A stretch of DNA of 64,000 nucleotides from Candidatus Saccharimonadota bacterium (GTDB lineage Bacteria; Patescibacteriota; Saccharimonadia; Saccharimonadales; Saccharimonadaceae), in NCBI GenBank assembly GCA_017545595.1, contig JAFWLO010000010.1, positions 1 to 64,000 on the forward strand, in the 5' to 3' direction. The notes below the pieces were generated by a model. It saw only the letters and a list, made by a program, of their open reading frames with translations, did not search any database and had not been told where the DNA came from. The translations under genes and the position numbers were made by a program. Shown piece after piece: positions 50,734-58,156 of this stretch; the first letter of the stretch is position 1; every line of letters starts with the position of its first letter.

Positions 50734-52494
50734 CTATTCCTCCGGAAGAATCGCTAGGTGTGTCTCCTCGAGCTGAACTTTATCAACTTCAGATGGCGAA
50801 CCCATCATCAAATCAACTCCTGAACCATTTTTCGGGAAGGGAATAACGTCTCGAATACTCTCTGCTCCCTCAAGCTCCATGAATATCCTATCAATTCCGA
50901 ACGCGCATCCCGCGTGTGGAGGAGCGCCAAATTTGAACGCCGAAAGCATCCCCCTAAACCTCGTCTCGACGTATTCCTTGTTAAACCCTAGAATATTAAA
51001 CACTTTGTACATAATTTCCGGATTGTAGTTTCTGACCGCCCCCGAACAAATCTCAATTCCGTTCATAACCATATCATATTGATCCGCAACAACTTCGAGT
51101 TTTTCTTCGTCGGTTTTTGCGCTTTCGAGTGTTTTCATTCCGCCTTTCGGCATAGAAAACGGGTTATGCCCAAAATCGAGCTTCTTGTTTGTTTCGTCCC
51201 ATTCGTAAAACGGAAAATCCACAATCCAACAGAGTGCAACTTCGTTCTCATCTGCGAGCTTAAAATGCTCCGCAAATGCAATTCTAAGTTGTCCGAGAAC
51301 CTTGTTGACCTTCGCACGCTTGTCCGCTCCGAAGAACACCGCATCCCCATCTCTAGCGTCCGTGCGCTTTTTAACCTCGGCAATTTCTTCTGGCTTCATA
51401 AATTTGAGAATAGGCGATTTCGCTTCTCCGTCGGAATATAAAATATATGCCAGTCCGCCCGCACCTTCTTTTTTCGCCTTCTCCGTAAAGTTGTCAATCT
51501 GCGACCTAGAAAGGCTCGCCCCGCCCTTGACGCAAATTGCCTTGACACACTCCGCCTTAAACACCTTAAATTCTGTCTTTTCAAACACATCCGTCAACTC
51601 GATAAGTTCCATCCCATATCTCAGGTCTGGCTTATCGACGCCGTATTTTTCCATCGACTCTCTGTAAGGAATTCTGGGAACCTTCTTCGTCACTAACTTT
51701 TTCCCTGCAAAATCCGTCACCAGCGACTTAATTAAAGGTTCCATCGTCTCTCGAATGACTTCTCCGTCTTCGACAAACGACATCTCGAGGTCTAACTGAT
51801 AAAAATCCCCATAAAGTCTGTCCGCTCTCGGGTCTTCGTCGCGGAAACAAGGCGCAATCTGGAAATATTTCTCCAGTCCTCCAACCATAAGCAACTGTTT
51901 GAACTGTTGTGGAGCCTGCGGGAGGGCATAAAACTTCCCAGGGTGAAGTCGAGAGGGAATTAAGAAGTCTCTTGCACCTTCCGGAGAAGAGTTCGCAAGA
52001 ATCGGGGTTGTCGTCTCGACAAACTCCCGTTCATACATATAATCCCTCAAAAATCGATAATATCTCGAACGTTCGCGAAGAAGTTTTTGCATCTTTGGAC
52101 GTCTGAGGTCTAAGAAACGATATTTAAGCCGAAGCTCTTCTGAACTTTCTGGACCGTCGTCATGCGTGTTGACGGGCAGGGGTTCAGAACGATTCAGTAG
52201 TTCAAGTTTCTCTACAACAAGTTCAATATCTCCGGTTGGAATGTTCGGATTTCTGAGCTCAGGCTCGCGCTCGCGCATTTTTCCAGTTGCACGAATGACG
52301 AACTCGTCTCTAACGTTCTCCGCAATCTCGAAACTCTCGGCGTTCTCCGGCGTAACAACCAGCTGGATAATCCCTCCAAAGTCCCTCAAATCGATAAAAA
52401 TCAGACCTCCGTGGTCGCGTCTCGAGTTCACCCATCCCGCGACAGTTACAGTTTTTCCAAGAAATTTCTTTAGCTCATTCGACTTTTTATACAT
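50734..52494 (-). CDS. aspS: aspartyl-tRNA synthetase
   Basis: Class II synthetase of 586 residues, bacterial type with the GAD insertion domain. The anticodon-binding OB-fold is at the N-terminus (VAGWVNSRRDHGGLIFIDLRD, in part), followed by motif 2 (FRDEDPRADRLYGDFYQLD) and motif 3 (GCAFGIDRIFMEL). The start is 52494, not the upstream MWYNFP frame, because TATAAT (52501-52506, minus strand) is 6 nt away. It is divergent from the CBS gene with only 46 bp between starts. Confidence 0.97.
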   Translation of the reverse strand: MYKKSNELKKFLGKTVTVAGWVNSRRDHGGLIFIDLRDFGGIIQLVVTPENAESFEIAENVRDEFVIRATGKMREREPELRNPNIPTGDIELVVEKLELLNRSEPLPVNTHDDGPESSEELRLKYRFLDLRRPKMQKLLRERSRYYRFLRDYMYEREFVETTTPILANSSPEGARDFLIPSRLHPGKFYALPQAPQQFKQLLMVGGLEKYFQIAPCFRDEDPRADRLYGDFYQLDLEMSFVEDGEVIRETMEPLIKSLVTDFAGKKLVTKKVPRIPYRESMEKYGVDKPDLRYGMELIELTDVFEKTEFKVFKAECVKAICVKGGASLSRSQIDNFTEKAKKEGAGGLAYILYSDGEAKSPILKFMKPEEIAEVKKRTDARDGDAVFFGADKRAKVNKVLGQLRIAFAEHFKLADENEVALCWIVDFPFYEWDETNKKLDFGHNPFSMPKGGMKTLESAKTDEEKLEVVADQYDMVMNGIEICSGAVRNYNPEIMYKVFNILGFNKEYVETRFRGMLSAFKFGAPPHAGCAFGIDRIFMELEGAESIRDVIPFPKNGSGVDLMMGSPSEVDKVQLEETHLAILPEE

Positions 52495-52540
52495 GGGGAA
52501 ATTATACCACATCTCTCTATTTTATGTTATAATTTCCTCA

Positions 52541-53266
52541 ATGAACTCAAAGCCCGATTCTTTTCTAAAGCGCCTAGTTGGATTTTTCGAAACCGAAGAC
52601 GTCGCCGAAGACACTCCTCGCTCCGACTCCCGAGATTTTTCTAAAGCTCCTTCTAGCGATTCTATGGAATCTCCTGCTCCTCGTCGCCTCCCCGCGCCTC
52701 AGTCCGAAGCAGAAATTCTCGATTTTTTGAAACGCGCTCCCGAATCCGCGCTCTCGAAACGTCAGCGTCGTCTTATTATCTCCGCTATGAGCTTCTCGGA
52801 CACTAAAGTCGAAGAGGTTATGCTCGAGCGCCCCGCTGTTACCTTCGTCCAGGATACCGAAGTTCTCGGACCGGTCGTCCTCGACAAACTTTACAAAACC
52901 GGTTTTACTCGTTTTCCAGTAATCGACGGAACCGGGCGCATTGTCGGGACTCTTTCAATCGATAATTTGACCTCCCTCGCCATTAAAAACCCTGACCGAG
53001 CCTTCAAATATCTCGACCCGAGCGTCTTCTACGTCCGCTCGGACTATTCTCTCGAAATGGCTTTCGCAACCTTCCTTCGAACCGGCGCCTATCTCCTCAT
53101 CGTCATCAACAAAAAAAATGAAGTCGCCGGACTTCTGACTTTGGAGATGCTTATTGCCTCTCTCCTCGGGAAAATCCCTCGAGACGACTTCTCTGACGAC
53201 GCTAATCGTCTTGCTGTTTTAGGTAGGAATATTAATCAAAATCCTCCAAAAACCGAACAAAGCTAA
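52541..53266 (+). CDS. CorC/HlyC-like CBS-domain protein
   Basis: 241 residues. An acidic, Pro/Ser-rich N-terminal 60 residues precedes a CBS pair resembling CNNM/CorC proteins (SFSDTKVEEVMLERPAVTFVQ, then FTRFPVIDGTGRIVGTLSIDNLTSL in part), without the N-terminal DUF21 membrane part. CBS pairs bind adenosyl ligands. The start is the ATG at 52541, 7 nt after TATAAT (52528-52533). The last codons lie inside the dispersed repeat that is also found at 50.6 kb. Confidence 0.9.
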   Translation: MNSKPDSFLKRLVGFFETEDVAEDTPRSDSRDFSKAPSSDSMESPAPRRLPAPQSEAEILDFLKRAPESALSKRQRRLIISAMSFSDTKVEEVMLERPAVTFVQDTEVLGPVVLDKLYKTGFTRFPVIDGTGRIVGTLSIDNLTSLAIKNPDRAFKYLDPSVFYVRSDYSLEMAFATFLRTGAYLLIVINKKNEVAGLLTLEMLIASLLGKIPRDDFSDDANRLAVLGRNINQNPPKTEQS

Positions 53267-53338
53267 AATTATACTCCACCCCTGTAAAACCGAACAATAC
53301 CTTAAAATAACCTTAAAGAAACCTTAAAAATAGCTTAA
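53249..53338 (+). repeat. dispersed intergenic repeat, copy 2
   Basis: Begins inside the 3' end of the CBS gene (AAAACCGAACAAAGC) and runs into the spacer. The core 53274-53329 is identical to 50608-50663. Confidence 0.85.
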
Positions 53339-53352
53339 AGCCCAAAACACCA

Positions 53353-53375
53353 TTTTGGTCGGGGCTAGGAGATTT
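53353..53375 (-). repeat. partial copy of the tRNA-Pro 3' end
   Basis: 23 bp identical to 53444-53466, which holds the CCA end and part of the acceptor and T-arm of tRNA-Pro. The copies are 91 bp apart, direct orientation. Confidence 0.9.
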
Positions 53376-53414
53376 CTTACGAAAACTCTACGCCCCTCTA
53401 AAAGGCACAAAATA

Positions 53415-53439
53415 AACCTCTCGCGAGGTTTCTTTTTTT
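53415..53439 (+). terminator. terminator downstream of the CBS gene
   Basis: AACCTC-TCGC-GAGGTT followed by TCTTTTTTT, between the two copies of the tRNA-Pro end. Confidence 0.7.
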
Positions 53440-53446
53440 GCCTTTT

Positions 53447-53523
53447 TGGTCGGGGCTAGGAGATTTGAACTCCTGACCTCACGCACCCCATGCGTGCGCG
53501 CTACCAAGCTGCGCCAAGCCCCG
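53447..53523 (-). tRNA. tRNA-Pro (GGG)
   Basis: Acceptor CGGGGCT/AGCCCCG, anticodon stem CACGC/GCGTG with loop ATGGGGT giving GGG, T-arm AGGAG-TTCAAAT-CTCCT, CCA encoded. Confidence 0.96.
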
Positions 53524-53566
53524 AGAAAACGGAAGAATAGGAAGACTTCGCTCCCTTCCTCCTTAC

Positions 53567-53607
53567 AAATCTCCATCGTGAAAACAATTTTTCACGCCAG
53601 AGATTTA
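53567..53607 (-). repeat. post-tRNA-Ser hairpin element, copy 2
   Basis: On the minus strand this directly follows the tRNA-Ser (TGA) CCA end: AAATCTCTGGCGTGAAAA, a short loop, then TTTTCACG and AGATTT. It matches the element after tRNA-Ser (GGA) at 36861. Confidence 0.7.
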
Positions 53608-53694
53608 TGGCGGAAGGGACAGGATTCGAACCTGCGAGGCTTTTGACCTGCTGGTTTTCAAGACCAGTGCCATCAACCACTCGGCCACCCTTCC
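53608..53694 (-). tRNA. tRNA-Ser (TGA)
   Basis: Acceptor GGAAGGG/CCCTTCC, anticodon stem CTGGT/ACCAG with loop CTTGAAA giving TGA, long variable arm, CCA encoded. Confidence 0.97.
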
Positions 53695-53752
53695 GCCTCC
53701 AATCTTAACACAATCCTTCCCAAAAGTAAAACAATTGTGTTATAATCATCCC

Positions 53753-54154
53753 ATGATAACTCTTGATAGAAAACGCGGTTTTACCGTCCCGGAAATCCTC
53801 GTTGTTCTCGGCTTTTCTGCCCTTCTCCTTATTCTTTTCTTTGTCCAAAAGTCTAACATCGACGCCATGGATCGCGACAAGGCTCGCAAAATCGCGATAA
53901 ACGCCATGTATTACGCTCTCGAAGAAAGTTTTTATGAAAACAACAAATATTACCCCGAAGAAATCTCCGAGTCCGTCCTGACCGTGATAGATCCCGAACT
54001 CTTCACTGACCCTAACGGTTTCTATATCAACACCGATTTTGGCTCTTATTTTTACGAGCCAACGAACTGCTCCGACGCGAAGTGTAAGTCCTACACTCTC
54101 CGTGCTGAGCTAGAAAAAGAAGACAGCTACATAAAACGCAACCGAAACAATTAA
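53753..54154 (+). CDS. type IV prepilin-like protein
   Basis: 133 residues with the prepilin cleavage/methylation signature RKRGFTVPEILVVLGFSALL: cleavage expected after Gly9, Glu5 of the mature protein present, then a hydrophobic helix. The C-terminal pair Cys-Cys in NCSDAKCKS may form the D-loop. It is probably a minor pilin or pseudopilin acting in twitching, attachment or DNA uptake with ComEC. The start is 53753; TATAAT ends 6 nt earlier. Confidence 0.92.
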   Translation: MITLDRKRGFTVPEILVVLGFSALLLILFFVQKSNIDAMDRDKARKIAINAMYYALEESFYENNKYYPEEISESVLTVIDPELFTDPNGFYINTDFGSYFYEPTNCSDAKCKSYTLRAELEKEDSYIKRNRNN

Positions 54155-54163
54155 AGGAGTCTC

Positions 54164-54970
54164 ATGAAATCCATTCTTTCATTCGACGTAGATCAAACTC
54201 TAAACATCGCCAAAACCCCGATCACGTCGGAAATTGCGCATCTTTTAACTTCTCTTCTTCGTGCTGGCTTTAAGATTTGTCCCATCTCCGGCCAGAAGTT
54301 CGACCAATTTCTCATCCAAATCGTCAATCCGCTTCTTGAAAACGGCGCCTCTCCCGAAATCTTCAAAAATCTCCACCTTTTTGTTGCTCAGGGGACTCAA
54401 TATTATCGCTACGAAGCTCCCGAGAACTCTTCTGAGGGCTATTCCGAAGCTTTTTGGAAAAAAGTTTACGATTTTCCGCTGACTTCCGCCCAGGTCAAAG
54501 AAATCACTTCCGCTCTCGAACAATCCGCTCGTGAGCTCGGCTTTTGGGAAGAAGACAAGTTGAAACCCGGTGACGAAATCATAGAAAACCGCCTCTCCCA
54601 GGTTACTTTTTCTGCTCTCGGCCAAACTGCCTCGACCGAAGAAAAATACAAGTGGGACCCCGACTGTAAAAAACGCGCAAAAATCGTAGAAAAAGCGAAA
54701 CTTCTCGCGCCAGATTTTGAGTTTGAGATTGGCGGGACAACCTCTATAAACGCCTTTGTTCCTGGAATGAACAAAGTTTTTGGTATGGAACACCTCATGA
54801 AAGAACTCTCCGTAGAAAAATCCGACATCCTTTATTTTGGCGACATGACCCAGCCAGGAGGGAACGACTACCCTGTCGTGGAGATGGGAATTGACACGAT
54901 AACCGTCCGCTCCCACGAAGATACCGCCTATGCCCTTCGTGGAATCCTCGGCGTCTCTGGAAATCTCTAG
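54164..54970 (+). CDS. HAD-superfamily phosphatase
   Basis: 268 residues. Motif I is DVDQTLN (the usual DXDXT), motif II SGQ, a C2-type cap and motif IV FGDMTQPGGND (acidic pair). The arrangement resembles eukaryote-like phosphomannomutase or sucrose-phosphate/trehalose-phosphate phosphatases (HAD-IIB). Substrate is not assignable from sequence alone. AAAGGAG precedes the ATG, and the gene lies 9 bp after the prepilin gene. Confidence 0.88.
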   Translation: MKSILSFDVDQTLNIAKTPITSEIAHLLTSLLRAGFKICPISGQKFDQFLIQIVNPLLENGASPEIFKNLHLFVAQGTQYYRYEAPENSSEGYSEAFWKKVYDFPLTSAQVKEITSALEQSARELGFWEEDKLKPGDEIIENRLSQVTFSALGQTASTEEKYKWDPDCKKRAKIVEKAKLLAPDFEFEIGGTTSINAFVPGMNKVFGMEHLMKELSVEKSDILYFGDMTQPGGNDYPVVEMGIDTITVRSHEDTAYALRGILGVSGNL

Positions 54971-55015
54971 TCCTCTCCGCTTGTGTTTTTTTAGAAAAGA
55001 GTGTAGAATTTAACC

Positions 55016-55789
55016 ATGAAGACTTATATCATTGGCAACTGGAAAATGAACTTTACTGTCGGAGAATCTTCTCTTTATCTTCATAAACTCCTTACGAAAC
55101 TTCACTTTTATCGTGATATCGAAGTCATAGTCGCGCCGTCCGCCCTCGCTCTTCAGCCTCTCTCCCTTCAAACAAATCGTCGTAAAATCAAACTCGCCGC
55201 CCAGAATATCTTTTATCGTGATTATGGCCCCTACACAGGCGAATTTTCCGTTGCTCAAGTTCGTTCTCTTGTCGATTACGTCATTGTCGGCCATTCTGAG
55301 CGTCGTCACATCTTCCACGAATCCGACAAAGATATAAAACTCAAAGTCGCCGCTGCCCTCCGCGGAGGTCTGACCCCTATTCTCTGCATCGGAGAAACCG
55401 AGTCTGAAAGAACCTTCGGAGAAACCGCCGACGTCCTTAAAGACCAACTCCTCGGAGGCCTCGCCGACGTGTCCCGAGAAGAACTCTCGAAGGTTATCGT
55501 CGCCTACGAACCCGTCTGGGCGATTTCCGGTCACGGTTCTTCTGCGGTCGCCTCTCCTCTTGACGTCGCCGACGTCTTTGTCCTCCTCAGAAAAACCCTT
55601 AAGGAGACTTACGGCCCGAAGCTCTCCGCGGAAATTCCTCTTCTCTTCGGCGGAAGCGTAAAATCCCTTAACGCTGAGTCTTATCTCTCTCTCGCGGATT
55701 GTAACGGTCTCCTCATCGGAGGCGCTAGTTTGATTTTCTCCGAATTTAACGATATAATCGAAATAACCAAACAAATAAAAAATGATTGA
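55016..55789 (+). CDS. tpiA: triosephosphate isomerase
   Basis: 257-residue TIM-barrel enzyme interconverting DHAP and G3P. GNWKMN at residue 7, the electrophilic His in VGHSERR, the catalytic Glu in AYEPVWAI, phosphate loops GGSVK and LIGGASL. A TAGAAT box ends 6 nt before the ATG (leaderless type). The 3' end overlaps the next gene by 8 bp. It links the glycolytic lower half to the phosphoketolase at 27-29 kb. Confidence 0.97.
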   Translation: MKTYIIGNWKMNFTVGESSLYLHKLLTKLHFYRDIEVIVAPSALALQPLSLQTNRRKIKLAAQNIFYRDYGPYTGEFSVAQVRSLVDYVIVGHSERRHIFHESDKDIKLKVAAALRGGLTPILCIGETESERTFGETADVLKDQLLGGLADVSREELSKVIVAYEPVWAISGHGSSAVASPLDVADVFVLLRKTLKETYGPKLSAEIPLLFGGSVKSLNAESYLSLADCNGLLIGGASLIFSEFNDIIEITKQIKND

Positions 55790-56492
55790 ACCGAGGAAAA
55801 ATTCCGTTCGCTACATGGATTTTGTTAGCGGTGGTCGCTCTGCTTCGTCCGACCCCCTTCTTTCTCGTCCCGCGAAAAGACCAGTCCCTAAAAAGCCCGC
55901 CCCAAAACCCATTTCTTCGACGAGCCCAAAGCTCCCCTCTCATGCCCTCGCCCCTAAAAAAGAGCCTAAAATTCTCTACTCTAAACAGCCAGTTCTTTCC
56001 GAACAATCCACGAAGGCTAAGCTTGAACGCGCTTCCGCTCCGAAGCCTGTCCCGAAGTCTGTCAAGATAACCGACAAGCCTGCCGACGACCTCGCCCGGA
56101 AAGCCTGCGTCGCTCTTTCGAGCTCAAAAAAGTCCCTCGACGCTCCCGACAACAACCTTTATTCTCTGAGCGGAAAGTCTCCCTTTCTCGCCAATTATTC
56201 CGTCGATAAACGCCCCCTCTCGAGCTCCGTCCCTGAGAAAAAGAAGTCCGAAGATTTCGAAAAACTCAGCTTTCTTGGCGTTTCCGATTCTGAAGAAAAG
56301 CCGAAGCGTCGCAATGTTTATGAGAAGCCTAAAAAATCCTCCGAAAAGAAAAAGAAAGATTCCTCCGCCCCTGTCACGATAATCGACAATAGCGAGAAGA
56401 AGTCCGGAATCCCTCTCGTCGTCATTATTATCCTAACAATAATCTTCGGAGCAGCCGTCGGAGCTGGAATTTATTTTATCCTCCCAAACTAG
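55782..56492 (+). CDS. tail-anchored Lys/Pro/Ser-rich membrane protein
   Basis: 236 residues, low complexity: a long Pro/Lys/Ser-rich region (KRPVPKKPAPKPISSTSPK) and a single C-terminal membrane helix (GIPLVVIIILTIIFGAAVGAG). I do not recognise the family. The long disordered part is probably cytosolic with the helix as a tail anchor. It overlaps tpiA, so translation is coupled. Confidence 0.75.
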   Translation: MIEPRKNSVRYMDFVSGGRSASSDPLLSRPAKRPVPKKPAPKPISSTSPKLPSHALAPKKEPKILYSKQPVLSEQSTKAKLERASAPKPVPKSVKITDKPADDLARKACVALSSSKKSLDAPDNNLYSLSGKSPFLANYSVDKRPLSSSVPEKKKSEDFEKLSFLGVSDSEEKPKRRNVYEKPKKSSEKKKKDSSAPVTIIDNSEKKSGIPLVVIIILTIIFGAAVGAGIYFILPN

Positions 56493-56541
56493 CTTCACCC
56501 TTCTCTTTTTCTCCGATTTATGCTATTATATTTCCAGATCT

Positions 56542-56619
56542 GGTGGGATTAGCTCAGATGGTTAGAGCGTCTGATTGTGGTCCAGAAGGTCGTCGGTTCG
56601 ATCCCGATATCCCACCCCA
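56542..56619 (+). tRNA. tRNA-His (GTG)
   Basis: G-1 precedes acceptor GTGGGAT/ATCCCAC and pairs with C73, the tRNA-His hallmark. Anticodon loop TTGTGGT gives GTG; CCA encoded. Confidence 0.95.
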
Positions 56620-56690
56620 TTCATAATAAATGGCCTCTCGGTCATTTTTTTATTCCATTTTTCTTGCTAGTATGTTATAATTCTCTTGTC

Positions 56691-56765
56691 GCGAGTGTAG
56701 TACAGCGGTTAGTATGCAAGTTTTCCAAACTTGAGATGAGGTTTCGACTACCTCCACTCGCACCA
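56691..56765 (+). tRNA. tRNA-Gly (TCC)
   Basis: Acceptor GCGAGTG/CACTCGC, anticodon stem CAAGT/ACTTG with loop TTTCCAA giving TCC, T-arm GAGGT-TTCGACT-ACCTC, CCA encoded. Confidence 0.95.
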
Positions 56766-56853
56766 TATAAATCCCTAAACGGCTCTTCGGAGGCGTTTTT
56801 TGTTTCTAAATTTACCGTAACTATTTTGTTATTTATAATATAATTAACACTAG

Positions 56854-57387
56854 ATGAATCGCTACAAATCCAAAAACCTCCCCCTCCTCGGACTTATAAT
56901 CCTCTTTGCGCTTGTCGTTGTCCTTATCTTATTCATCGTGAAAAAATCAAATGGAAACACGCATGATAATCCATCTAACCTAGAAACCTTTTACGTCTCC
57001 GAAGTCATAGACGGTGATACTATTCGCATTTCTACCGGCGGTTCCGAACAGAAAGTTAGGCTCATCGGAGTCGACACCCCAGAAACCAAAAACCCCTCGA
57101 AACCCGTTGAATGCTACGGTCCCGAGGCCTCAGCCTACCTCTCATCTAGGTTGACCGGGCGATACGTCTCTCTAGAAGCCGACCAGTCCCAAGGCGACGC
57201 TGACGCCTACGGAAGGCTCCTCCGCTTCGTCTGGCTGGACGGAGAAAATATAAACCTCTCAATAATAAAAGGCGGTTTCGGCCGAGAATACACCTTCAAT
57301 CTCCCATATAAATACCAAAGAAATTTCCTCGAAGCAGAAAACTCCGCAAAAAGCACAAAATCCGGCCTCTGGGGCGCCTGCGAATAA
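56854..57387 (+). CDS. secreted/anchored thermonuclease (SNase)
   Basis: 177 residues: an N-terminal hydrophobic anchor (LGLIILFALVVVLILFIV, about 13-30) and a staphylococcal-nuclease domain with VIDGDTIRI, VRLIGVDTPET (catalytic Arg/Asp), and GRYVSLEADQSQGDAYGR-type region with YGRLLRFVW. It degrades extracellular nucleic acids, fitting a parasite or epibiont that takes up nucleotides through ComEC. It is just upstream of cassette C26. Confidence 0.93.
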   Translation: MNRYKSKNLPLLGLIILFALVVVLILFIVKKSNGNTHDNPSNLETFYVSEVIDGDTIRISTGGSEQKVRLIGVDTPETKNPSKPVECYGPEASAYLSSRLTGRYVSLEADQSQGDADAYGRLLRFVWLDGENINLSIIKGGFGREYTFNLPYKYQRNFLEAENSAKSTKSGLWGACE

Positions 57388-57433
57388 AACCTATAAAAAC
57401 CTATATTTTGTCAAGCTTTAAGCTTTATTTTCT

Positions 57434-57705
57434 ACCAGAGCCGATTCCGGTATTCTCTCCGAACCGTTTGCGTTTCCTTATAGTGGCTTCTATCGCTGGA
57501 GCTCTACTGGCCTTGACAATAGGAGTTCGGGCGGCGGCTACTTGTCTTCGCATACTTACTCTACCATGCGCTCTCGCGGCCAGTACTTCTACTCTACGGG
57601 CTTCAATCCTCAGAATGGGAGCTACAAGGGCGTCGGTTTCTCGGTCCGTTGTGTCGCTATCGGAGGATTAAAATTAATCTTTTTTTGTAGGGTAAAGAAG
57701 AAACG
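57434..57705 (+). repeat. VR cassette C26 (A-type), isolated, with 3' tail
   Basis: TRADSGILSEPFAFPYSGFY through GYLSSHTYSTMRSRGQ and YKGVGFSVRCVAIGG. Full adenine-signature member 31 kb from the island. The tail (about 57650-57705, GATTA-AAAT-TAATC hairpin plus T-run and GTAGGGTAAAGAAGAAAC) is nearly identical to that of C18. No start codon or promoter. Confidence 0.9.
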
Positions 57706-57779
57706 TCTAAGTTTTTTCATTTGCTTTTTCCTCATTTTTCCAGTAAAATATCCGAAGAAACCCCAAACGAAAGGGAACA

Positions 57780-58091
57780 ATGTCTCTCATAGAAGCCAAC
57801 AAATCAAATTTCGAAGAAAACATAAAATCCGGCCTCGTCCTCGTTGATTTTAACGCCGACTGGTGTGGTCCTTGCCAAATTTTCGCCCCTGTTCTCGAAG
57901 AACTCTCTAAAGAAATCCCAGAAAAAATCCTCTCCGTAAATATCGACGACTCCCCAGAAATCGCAGAAAAATACTCTGTCTCCAGCATTCCTTGCCTCGT
58001 TATCTTCCGTGACGGAGAAGAAATCGATCGCTCTGTCGGCGCCCTCCCGAAGAAAAAGGTCCAAAAACTCCTAGAAAAGCACAAAAGGTAG
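57780..58091 (+). CDS. trxA: thioredoxin
   Basis: 103-residue thioredoxin with active site WCGPC in DFNADWCGPCQIFAPV, cis-Pro in SVSSIPCLVIF and the GALPKKKV end. It reduces cytosolic disulfides and is recharged by the TrxB 66 bp downstream. AAGGGAAC is a weak ribosome-binding site. Confidence 0.96.
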   Translation: MSLIEANKSNFEENIKSGLVLVDFNADWCGPCQIFAPVLEELSKEIPEKILSVNIDDSPEIAEKYSVSSIPCLVIFRDGEEIDRSVGALPKKKVQKLLEKHKR

Positions 58092-58156
58092 AAAAATCCC
58101 CCAACCCCCCTCAAAATCTCCACAAAACAACCTTAAACTACAACTCGGAACAAACT

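Noticed and set aside
52166-52540. N-terminal extension of the CBS protein
   Set aside because: It is antisense to aspS. The TATAAT box and ATG at 52541 match the leaderless pattern.
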